Below, piece after piece: positions 13,993 through 25,900 of a stretch of 34,447 bases of DNA (positions within the stretch are counted from its first letter, which is position 1; every line of letters begins with the position of its first letter). This DNA comes from Chitinophagaceae bacterium (GTDB lineage Bacteria > Bacteroidota > Bacteroidia > Chitinophagales > Chitinophagaceae), in the NCBI GenBank assembly GCA_947476485.1, contig CANJQU010000038.1, positions 1-34,447 of the forward strand, in the 5' to 3' direction. Under the pieces are notes generated by a model. That model made no database searches. It saw only the letters and a program-made list of their open reading frames with translations, and was not told where the DNA came from. The translations under genes were made by a program, and so were the position numbers.

Positions 13993-16900
13993 ATGAAGAA
14001 GCGAGTTTTATTAACTATACTCATTGGCCTCACGAAGCAGCGTCATGTCTGCCTTGTCTCTGTTTTGACACTGTGCTTTGCCATCAGTGCAGTAGCTCAG
14101 CCTGCCATCAGCTCTGTAAGCCCGCTTAGCGGTATGCCCGGAAGCACCGTGACCATTACCGGCACGGGTTTTAATACCACACCGGCAAACGATGTGGTTT
14201 ATTTTGGCGCAACGCGGGCAGTTGTGACCAGCGCCAGCAGCACCTCATTGAGTGTGACCGTACCTAGCGGCGCTACTTATGCGCCGGTAACGGTGGAGAA
14301 TTTGGCGACATCGCTTACCGCCTTTTCACGCCTGTCATTCCTGCCTACTTACGATCATAGTGCCTATCCGGCGGGAGCAATTGGGTTTGATCGTAAGGTA
14401 AATTTTGCGGCAAGTGGCCCCAAACCTATACAAACGCTGATAGAAGACGTGGACGGTGACGGCAAGCCAGACATGGTAGTGCTCGACAGTTTGAATATTT
14501 CGGTTTATCGCAACACGGGTACTAGTGGCAGCATTAGTAGTGGTTCGTTTGCTCCCATGGTATCTTTCGCGCTGCCTACCCACCTGCATACTTATTCTTT
14601 TTATGATGGAGGCTATTTTAACAGCCGCATACTTATGGCAGCGGGAGATATAGATGGTGATGGCAAAAAGGATATTGTATATTCCACAGGCAACGACAGC
14701 ATTTGTGTGATCAGGAATACCTCAACCACTGGCAGCGTAAACTTCTCTGCTCCTGTCTTTTTCATGTCTGACAATACACTGCCAACCAACCAGGTAAATG
14801 GTGTAGCTATAGGTGACCTGGACGGTGACGGAAAAGCAGACATTGTAAGCACAAATCAAAACTACAGCATATCCGTTTTTCATAATACCGCGAGTCCGGG
14901 ATCAATCACTACCGGCTCGCTTTCCACTCCGATGATGATAACGATCCCTGGCAGCATTTACTATTTTTTGCCTGTCGGTGTGGCAATTGGCGATATTGAC
15001 GGTGATGGGAAGCCGGAATTGGCAGTAACGACCAACACTTCGGAAATTGATATTTTTCCTAACATCAGTACCCCCGGTACCATCAGTTTGGGAGCAGCGG
15101 TCACCATTGTATCAAACGGTGGTTATGTTCTCATCCCCTATCCCTACATGGGAGACACATTATTTAGCCGGTCTGCCGGAGTCTGCTTTAATGATATAGA
15201 TGGCGATGGCAAACTGGACCTTGTCGTTGCCAATAATTATGTCAACTCAATTTCTGTGCTTCGGAACACTGCCACCCCTGGAACGATCAATGCAGGTTCG
15301 TTTGCAGCTGGCGTAGCCTTTCCTTCAGCTTATGATGCCGCGGCCATAGCTGCAGGCGATTTTGACGGAGACGGAAAGACGGACCTGGCAGTAACTGGCG
15401 GTTATGCTTCTTCCATCTTCGGTTTTGTCTATGATATGTCCGTCTACATCTATAGAAATACGTCTTCGCCGGGCGTTATTAACGGAAGTTCTTTTGTTGT
15501 AACAACTACTCCTGTTGGAGGGAATGATATGCGCGGCATAGCAGTAGGCGACCTCGATGGCGATGGCAAACCAGACCTGGTTACATCAATCATGCTCGAC
15601 AATAATGTATCTGTGCTGAGGAATGCCCCTGTAGCGCCTGTCGTGATCACTTCGGTTAATCCTATTATTGCAGCACCGGGTACAACAGCGACAATAACCG
15701 GTAACAATTTCGGAACAACCGCAGCTGATAACATCGTTTACTTTGGAGCCACACGCGCCACCGTAGCCGCGGCAAGCGCCACATCGCTTAGTGTGACTGT
15801 GCCCCTGGGCGCCACCTATGAGCGGGTGTCGGCAATTAATGCTACAAATGGTCTTGGTGCATATTCAGACGGAACCTTTTTGCCAACTTTCAACGATCCA
15901 TTATGTGTACCCGGTACGGTTATCTTTGAATCTCCTGTTATGTTCCCTTCCTCCGACATCACTATGCCTCGCAGGGTGCGGATTTCAGATATAGACGGAG
16001 ACGGCAAAGCCGATGCGATTGTGAATATGGACTCTGGTTTTGTCTATTACAGAAATACCAGCGCGAGTGGTACAATAGACAGCAGTTCTTTTGCTGCACC
16101 GGTTCGTTTCGGCAGTGTGCCGTATTCTTTTGGTATTACCGTTGGCGACGTAGATGGGGATGGAAAACCGGATGTAGTAACTGGCACCTGGCTTGGCTTC
16201 GTGATCTACAGGAATACCTCTGCACCCGGAAGCGCCAGTTTTGCCCCGCCTGTATTTTTTCCGGATGGAGTTGGCGGAGGTCTTGTATCTTTCGCTATTG
16301 CCGATATGAATGGCGATGGAAAAGCGGATATTGTCGCAGGAAGTGGGAGTGTGGGCGCGTCAATATTTTGGAATACGGGCACTGCCGGTGTTATTGATTC
16401 AAGCTCTATGACGCCGGCAGCGGATTATACGCTATCTGATGGAGCCTGGAGCGAGAGTATTGCGGTCGGTGATATAGACGGAGATGGCAGGCCGGATATT
16501 GCTGTGACAAATACTGTGAACAAAGTATTTGTTTATCGTAATTCGCTCCAAGGGTTCGATTTTTACCCCACTGCTTTAACGTTGGGTACCCCGTCTGCTT
16601 ATATTAACGACATCGTAATCGCCGACGTAGACGGAGATGGCAAGCCGGATATAGCAGTTACGAATGGCCAGGACAGCAATATAATTGTATTGCGAAATAC
16701 GGCAACCATCGGCGTGATCGATACTTTTTCATTTGCAGCGCCGGTCTCTTTCAGAACGCCGCCCGAACCGCTTCACCTGGCTGTTGGCGATTTTAACGGG
16801 GACAATAAGCCCGATCTGCTGGTAAGTGGTGTGGCAGACTACACTAACCAGGTAGTCTCTGTATTTCTTAATACTGCAACTGCCGGTGTAATAAACAGCA

Positions 16901-19900
16901 GTTCGTTTGCCGCAAGGGTTGATTCGCCAGTGGTATACTCAGTATGGGCAACTGCAGGTGATATAGACAACGATGGCAAATCGGATATAGTCACCTGTGT
17001 CTACGCAAACCCTCCTGCTACTATACATGGCTCCATAGCCGTATTAAGGAATAACCCACATGTGCCAGCCATTACAGGCAATGCACCTATATGTGTGGGT
17101 GCGATGATACAACTACATAATGCACTCGGCGGAGGGAACTGGAGCAGTAGTGAGTTTACAGTTAGTGTTGGCTCTGCCGGGCTGATAACCGGTGTCTCCG
17201 CGGGCACAGCTTCAATTACTTACACCTATTTGCCGGGGTTCATTGCCACTACCATTGTAACTGTCAATCCGGGTGGCTTACCGCATATTACATCAGTGAG
17301 CCCGATGAAGGGCAATGTGGCGTCATCGGTTACTATTACCGGAACAAACTTCAGTACGACCACTTCAGAAGACGTAACTTATTTTGGCGCAACAAAGGCA
17401 AATGTGGTTTCCGCAAGCAGTACAGTATTGAATGTAACTGTGCCCAGCGGTGCGACATATATGCCGGTAACGGTTACCAATCCAACATGTGGCCTCACGG
17501 GTTATGCCGGCCAATCGTTTTTGCAGACATACGATAACAGCCCTTACCTATCCGGTACGGTGCACTTAGATACCAAAGTAGACTTAGTCACGGGTCCTTG
17601 GGCTTATGTGCTGGCACTCAGCGATCTTGATGGAGATGGGAAGGCGGATATGGTAGCTACAAGTGCTACAAGCAATACAGTATGGGTGTACCTCAATACA
17701 TCTTCCAGTGGTTCTATAACAGGCAGCTCATTTGCCGCGCCTGTTGTCATTCCAGTTGGTAACACACCTACTGGCATAACTACCGCAGACATAGACGGAG
17801 ATGGTAAGCCTGACCTGGCCGTAGTAACTGCAGGAGATGCTACAGTTTCTGTGCTCCGCAACACGTCTTCACCAGGTTCCGTGTCATTTGATGCCCCTGT
17901 GGTATCCGCCACTGGTGGTGGTGGCGCAATGGTAGCTGTCAGTGACATTGATGGTGATGGCATACCAGATATGGCAGTAGCCAATTCCGCTGATCATACG
18001 GTTTCCATTTTTCACGGTGTCTCTGCTCCGGGTGTCATTTCCTTTAGGCCTCAGGTGGTTTTAAGTGCAGGGAGTACTCCCCATGATGTATTAATAAGGG
18101 ATATAGATGGTGACGGTAAGCCTGACCTTACAGTATCAAACATAGACGGCGCTTCGATTTTCATGTGGAGAAATTTGTCTTCGCCTGGTTCGATAACATC
18201 CGGGTCCTTTGCTTCCCCATTGACTTTTGTCACCGGAGGTTCTCCTACTGGATTATCAATAGGGGATATAGATGGAGATGGCAAGCCGGATATGGTTATT
18301 GCTGATGAAAATGATAATGACGTTTCTGTGTTTCGCAATACATCTTCCACAGGGGTTATTTCTTTTGCCACGCGTGTAACCTTTGCCACCGGCAGCGTGC
18401 CTATGGGCACAATTATGAGCGACATAGACGGAGATGGCAAGCCCGACCTTTCGGTCGCTAACAACGATGGCGGTACGGTTTCTGTTTTAAGAAACATTGC
18501 ATCCATAGGCAGTATTTCGTATGCTGCGGGGGAAACCTACTCATCAGGTGGCGGCCCGTATAGCGTAGTTTCTGGTGATATTGACGGAGACGGAAAACCG
18601 GATCTTGCAATTCTCAATAACGGAAGCAGCACAATATCAGTTTTGCGGAACAACCCGGTACCCGTATCCGGCATACTGGGCACTCCAACTGTATGTGTGG
18701 GCAGCACTACAACATTGAGTTATTATTCAGGTGGTGGCGAGTGGGCATCATCGCCCACAGGCGTTGCTGTGGTGGGTAGTTCTACGGGTGTTGTTACCGG
18801 TATATCGGCGGGTACCGCTACAATTACTTACTATGGGCCTTTTGGTTTTTCGACAATGCAGCAAGTAACAGTGAATGCGTCACCTGCCTCTATATCAGGC
18901 GCCTCGAGCATTGATGTTGGAACCTCTGTTACCCTCTCAGATGCTACTGTGGGGGGAAGCTGGAGCAGCAACCCAATTTCCATTGCAACAATAGACCCGA
19001 CCGGTACCGTCACCGGCATAGCTGCAGGCAGCGCAATTATCAGCTACACATTGCCTGAAGGTTGCGTAGCAACGCAAACACTCAATGTTAATCCTGCAGT
19101 ACTGCTGCCGGGCAGTATCCGGAGTGGTATTGTTTCCACATACGCACCATTTTTAGCGGAATATGGAAGCTGGGGGTTGGTAGTTGATTCCAGTAATAAT
19201 ATTTATGTGGCAGATGCGGTAACTTCTACCGTAAAAAAAATAAGCCGGTCCGGTATTGTAACTGTTGTTGCAGGTAATGGAACGGCCGGTTACAGTGGGG
19301 ACGGCGGGCCGGCAATTGCAGCGCAATTGTCTAATCCTGCAGGCATGGCCCTGGACGCATCAGGTAACTTGTACATTGCAGACTTTATCAGCAGTGTTGT
19401 CAGGAAAGTAAATACATCCGGAATTATTACAACGGTGGCCGGCAGCACGTGGGGCTATAGCTCCGGTGATGGCGGGCCGGCAACAGCAGCTACGCTTGCG
19501 GGACCTTACTATATAGCCGTGGATAGCAAAGGCAATCTTTATATCACCGATGACTATAACGCTAATGTGCGCAAAGTGGATACTTCAGGTATTATTACCA
19601 CTATTGCCGGCTTCCCGGGTGCACTTGGGGGGCCTATAACGGGCTTTAGCGGCGATGGCGGACCGGCCACAAACGCATTGTTGAACTTTCCGGGGCAAAT
19701 AACCGTTGACGCGCACCAAAATGTATATGTCAACGACATAAATAATAACAGGGTCAGGAAAATTGATAGCGCCGGCATAATCACAACGATCGCGGGAAAT
19801 GGCACCTACGGAGATAGTGGCGATTGGGGGCCTGCCGACCTGGCATCAATAACCAGGTGTAATGGATTAAAAACGGATATCGCCGGAAATATTTATTTGA

Positions 19901-22900
19901 CCGGAGGTGTCACAGGCGAGCACATTCGCAAAATAAACCCTGCCGGCATTATTACTACGATAGCAGGAACCACCCCGGGATATAGTGGTGATGGTGGTCC
20001 AGCCAGCCTGGGTAGTTTCAATATAACGGGACCGTTCGACTTTGACCGGTATGGCAATATGTTTCTTGCGGATTTAGGCAATCATGTGATACGCGAGATA
20101 AAGTATCATGCAGATGTATTTGCAGACAGTTTTTCTGTTTTCATCGATAATCATTGCGGAGCGCTGAATTTCTCTACTGAAACTAACCCGACTGCTGCAA
20201 CAACATTGACTACTGATTTCGGGGATGGTACAAGTACTACTACGCCACTTAGTCCCGGTGATCCTGGTACGATGTATGCCAGTGTACCCCACGTTTATTC
20301 GGCGCCGGGCACATATTCTGTAAAAGAAGTATTGTGGGATGGAGCGACTGCCGTCGATTCAATTCTGTTCTCTCACCAATACCTCCTGTGCAATAACTTC
20401 GCCGTGCAGTTCTACTACGATAACAATGGTAACTGCGCGAAGGATGGCGATGAAACATGGAGTTTTCCACCAGTCACTGTTGAAGTTGATTCAAACGGAA
20501 TAGCTGTGGACACGCAGACAGCGACGAGCGGCATCTATTATACTGCTTTTGGTAACCCGGGAGATATCTATTCCTTCAAAGTGATATCCGCGCCAGCTGG
20601 CCTTGTTCCAACATGTTCGGGAAGTGGAATAGTATACGATACGCTGCAGTCGATAATCTATCATGTAACCAACAACTATATTGGATTTACCTGTTCCAGT
20701 ACTCCTGGTTTTGATCTTACTGAGCATATGAGCTCAATTGCGGGCCGCCATACTGCTACCGGTACTGTTGTAGTGAACAATAATTATTGCACGCCGCAGG
20801 CAGGGGTCGTTACGCTGAATATAAATCCAAAGTTTTCTTTTAGCGCTTCTGTTCCATCGCCCAGCAGTGTCTCCGGTAATGTCGTAACATGGAACATGAC
20901 TGGTTTATCATCGATGTTAGCGCCACATACTATTAACTATACTCTTGAAAGAACAGGTACATGGCTTACTCCCGGCGACACTATCCTGTCGGTCGTTAGA
21001 ATAACGCCCGTGACCGGAGATGCCGACACAACAAACAATACTATTGCACGTATAGATACTGTAAAATCTTCCTTTGACCCTAATGAAATATCAGTAATAC
21101 CAGGCGGTTATATATTGCCCGGCACCTATCTGCAGTACACGATCAACTTTGAGAATACAGGTAATGATACTGCGCATAATATTGCCGTGATGGATACATT
21201 GCCGGACAACCTGGATGTGAACACGCTACGTATAGATGCAGCAACTGCTGTAATGAATACCGCTATCTACAAAGCAGACGGCCACAACATTATTAAATTC
21301 GATTTCCCGCACATTAATCTTTTAGACAGCACCCATCATAACGAATGCACCGGCATGGTGATATTCCATATAAAGACAAAAAGCGGGCTCGGTGATGGCG
21401 CAACAATGTTCAATCAGGCAGGTATCTTCTTTGATGACAATCCTGTAGTGATTACGAATACCGTGGAGAACATCATCAGCCTCATACACGGCCCCGATCA
21501 CGTATGCGTAGGTGCTCACTTCAATTTTTCTGAAGTTCCTGCCGATGGTGTATGGGTGGCCAGCAACGTCACCGCATCTATCTCGCGCGATACAGTGACG
21601 GGCGTTACGGCAGGCATTGATACGTTCACTTATACCACCACCACAAAGTATGGGTCTGCGTCTGTTACAAAAATTGTAACAGTGAACGCTTCTCCGGCTC
21701 CTATCACCGGGCCATCATCTGGTTGCGAAGGCACCTCAATTGTTCTGTCTGACGCGACACCGGGGGGCACCTGGAGTGTCGACAATGTTGCAGTGGCTAC
21801 CATAGGTTCTACAGGCATAGTAACCGGAATATCTGCGGGTACTGTTAACATTACATGCGGCATATCTACAGGCTGTATTGCAACAAAGGTGGTAACTTTC
21901 AATCCGCTCCCTATGCCGGTTTCCGGAACGGCAACTGCGTGCGCAGGCAGCAGCATCACACTATCTGATGCCACAATTGGGGGTATATGGAGCAGCAGTA
22001 ATCCTGCCGTTGGTACAGTTGGCAGCGAGGGCACGGTAGCCGGCCTGTCAGCAGGCACTACAAGAATCTCTTATACCCTGGCAACCGGCTGTTCTTCAAA
22101 TGTTGTTGTAACTATAAGCCCAATGCCATCCGTTATAAGCGGCATTACTGCGGTTTGTACGGGATCATCTTCTCCTCTTTCGGACGCTGTAGGCGGCGGC
22201 ACGTGGGGCAGCAGTAATACAGCCGTTGCGACCATTGGCGCCACCACAGGAGTGGTAACCGGTGTAACGGCAGGTACCACCAATATCTCTTATAAAATGT
22301 CACCCGGTTGCTTTGTAAGTACGGTTGTAACGGTCAATTCTACACCGGCTGCAATAACCGCAAATCATCCTGTGTGTGCTGGGAGTTTGTTAGCACTCAC
22401 TGACGCCACCACAGGCGGCACATGGAGCAGCAGTAACCCAGGAGTGGCGTCTGTGGGTAGCGGCACGCCTATGGTCAGCGGCAACTCTGGCGGTACTGCA
22501 AGTATTTCTTATATACTACCGTCGGGATGCTTTACCACTACGGTGGTGACTATTAATCCATTGCCGGGTTCCATTGGCGGCATATTTAGTGCATGTACCG
22601 GCGCTACATTCGTTTTGACCGATGCGAGCCCCGGAGGCATCTGGAGCAGTTCATCTTCGAAAGTATCCGTTGGAACAGGCAGCATTACCGGCGTAACGGC
22701 AGGTACTGCGCTAATTACCTATACACTGCCAACAGGCTGTAAGACGACTGTACTAGTAACAGTTAACGGATCTCCTGCGCCAATAACAGGTGTTGCATCG
22801 GTATGTGCCGGTCTTGCTACCGCCCTCACTGATGCTACAGCAGGCGGTGCATGGAGCAGCAGTAATGTTGCGGCCGGGACGGTTAGTGTGACAGGTGTGG

Positions 22901-25900
22901 TAACAGGGATAGCAACGGGCAGCACCATAATAAGCTATATACTCACTAACGGGTGTACGGCCACCGCCACCTTTACTGTGAATGCTATGCCTACACCGAT
23001 CGGGGGCACTCCTTATATGTGCAATGGTTCCGCCACATTGCTTACTGATGCGCTGACAGGCGGCACCTGGAGCAGCAGCAGTCCTGTAGTCGCCAGTGTC
23101 AGTTCAGGTGGTTTAGTATCGGGAGCCGATGTTGGTACAGCAGTTATTACTTATTCTGCGGCAGGTTGTATAGCCACGCGGGAGGTTACTGTGAATACTA
23201 CGCCCACATCTATATCCGGTGTTACTATTTTATGTGCGGGCGACAATACTGCGCTTAGCAATGGTGTGGCTGGTGGCACATGGAGCTCTGCGGCACCTGC
23301 AATTGCTACTATTGGTTCGACAGGTGTGGTAACGGCGGTTTCTGCCGGCACATCAGTTATTACGTATGCGCTAAGTACGGGTTGCAAAGCGACGACCAGG
23401 GTTACTGTTAATCCAACACCTACACCGATCGGGGGTACTCCTTATATGTGCAATGGTTCCTCCACATTGCTTACTGATGCGCTGATAGGCGGCACCTGGA
23501 GCAGCAGCAGTCCTGTAGTCGCCAGTGTCAGTTCAGGTGGTTTAGTATCGGGAGCCGATGTTGGTACAGCAGTTATCACTTATTCTGCGGCAGGTTGTAT
23601 AGCCACGCGGGAGGTTACTGTGAATACAACGCCCACACCTATATCCGGTGTTACTATTTTATGTGCGGGCGACAATACTGCCCTTAGCGATGCTATGGCT
23701 GGCGGTACATGGAGCTCTGCGGCACCTGCAATTGCTACTATTGGTTCGACAGGTGTGGTAACGGCGGTTTCTGCCGGCACAGCAGTTATTACGTATGCGC
23801 TAGGTACGGGTTGCAAAGCGACGACCAGGGTTACTGTAAATCCAACACCTGCGTCGATCTCCGGTATTACGTATCTGTGTAATGGTTCCACCACATTGCT
23901 TACTGATGCGCTGGCGGGTGGCACCTGGAGCAGCAGTGATGTTATTATTGCCGCGATCAGTTCAGGTGGCTTAGTCTCTGGATCTGGTGTTGGTACGGCT
24001 ACGATTACTTATTCTTCTGCCACAGGTTGTATAGCCACACAAGCGGTTACCGTGAATTCAACGCCCACACCTATTTCCGGTGTTACTATTTTATGTGCTG
24101 GCGACAATGCAGTGCTTAGCGATACTATAGCTGGTGGTACATGGAGCTCTGCGGCATCTGCAATTGCTACTATTGGTGCGACAGGAGTGGTAACGGCGGT
24201 TTCCGCCGGCACAGCAGTTATTACGTATGCGCTAAGTACGGGTTGCAACGCGACGACCAGGGTTACGGTAAATCCAACTCCTGCGCCGATCTCAGGTATT
24301 GCGTATCTGTGTAATGGTTCCACCACATTGCTTACTGATGCGCTGGCAGGCGGCACCTGGAGCAGTAGTGATGTTATTGCCGCGATCAGTTCAGGTGGCT
24401 TAGTGTCTGGATCTGGTGTTGGTACAGCTACGATTACTTATTCTTCTGCCGCAGGTTGTATAGCCACGCAGGTGGTTACCGTTAATGAGGTACCAGCAGC
24501 CATATCGGGGCTTACTTTATTATGTGCCGGCGATAGTGCCACGCTTAGCGATACGGTTGCCGGTGGTGCATGGAGCTCTGCAACGCCAGCGATTGCCACA
24601 ATAAGTGCAGCAGGGGTTTTAACGGCGGTATCTTCCGGAACAGCAGTCATTACGTATACGTTAGGCAGTGGTTGCAGCGCTGTAACCATAGTTACGGTAA
24701 ACCTTACACCGCCTGCAATAGCTGGTACGACTATTGAATGCATCGGCATGACAACAGCGCTGAGTGATGTTGAGCCCGGCGGAGCCTGGAGCTCGTCATC
24801 TTCAGCCATAGCTTCTGTCAGCACTTCGGGCATAGTTACAGGCGTGTCTGCCGGAACGGTCAATATATCTTATGCATTTCCCTCGGGCTGTTATACCTTT
24901 GTTATCAATACTGTAAATCCGTTGCCATCGGCTATAATGGGCGCATCGGGTGTTTGTGTCGGTTCAGCAACACCACTTACCGTTTCGCCTGCCGGTGGCA
25001 ACTGGATGAGCAGCAGCCCATCGATAGCGACAGTAAACGCCACCGGTATTGTTTCTGGTGTTTCGGGTGGTACTGCGATGATAACCTATACGCTTCCTTC
25101 AGGTTGTTATACTACGCTTATTGTAACCGTGAGCACATCTCCTGGTCTTATATCGGGAGTTACCGCCCTTTGCGCCGGCAGTACAACCGATCTTAGTGAT
25201 GTAACTCCCGGAGGGACATGGAGCAGCAGTACGCCGGGTATTGCAACTGTCGCCACCATTGGCGCTTCCACCGGCATTGTGATCGGCATTTCAGCGGGAG
25301 TGGATACCATCAGTTATATTGTTTCTGCGGGTTGTGTAGCTACGGTTTTAGTTACAGTTTATGCGACACCAGTAGTTACAATGGTTGCTTCATCCGCTGC
25401 ATGCGGCGGCGCATATGATCTTGTTGCGGCCGGTGCGGTATCTTATTACTGGTCTCCTGGTGTCGGAATTGCCTGTAACACCTGCGCTTCAAATACGGTT
25501 CGTCCGATGACCGCAACTGTATACACGGTTACCGGGACTGGTGCTAACGGGTGCATGACAACAGAAAGCATAACTGTGAATCCGAACAAGGTTGCAGGAC
25601 ATATAGCAGCCGGTGGTTTGGCTACAGATGCAATGAAAGTGTGGCTCATACAGTTTAATCCTGCCGACAGCTCACTGATCACCCAGGACTCCATGTTCAC
25701 ATGTATGGATGGCGGCATGCCATATTACGAGTTCGATTCGGTGGTTCCCGGCAATTACCTGGTAAGGGCAAAGCTGATTAGCAGTGTTCCTGGTGTAACA
25801 GGTTATGCACCCACGTATGGTGCGTTCAGTGCTCATTGGAATGCAGCTAACGCAATTGTTCACACCAGCGCTACAGATACGCAGCACATCAATATGGTCT

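Noticed and set aside
21630-24863. Many minus-strand frames of 70-140 codons rich in Val, Pro, Ala and Thr
   Set aside because: They recur with the period of the Ig-like repeats and are reverse-strand shadows of the array.
21480-25368. Regularly spaced repeats that might suggest a CRISPR-like array
   Set aside because: The period is about 216 bp, there are no unique spacers and the frame is open throughout with Ig-like consensus.
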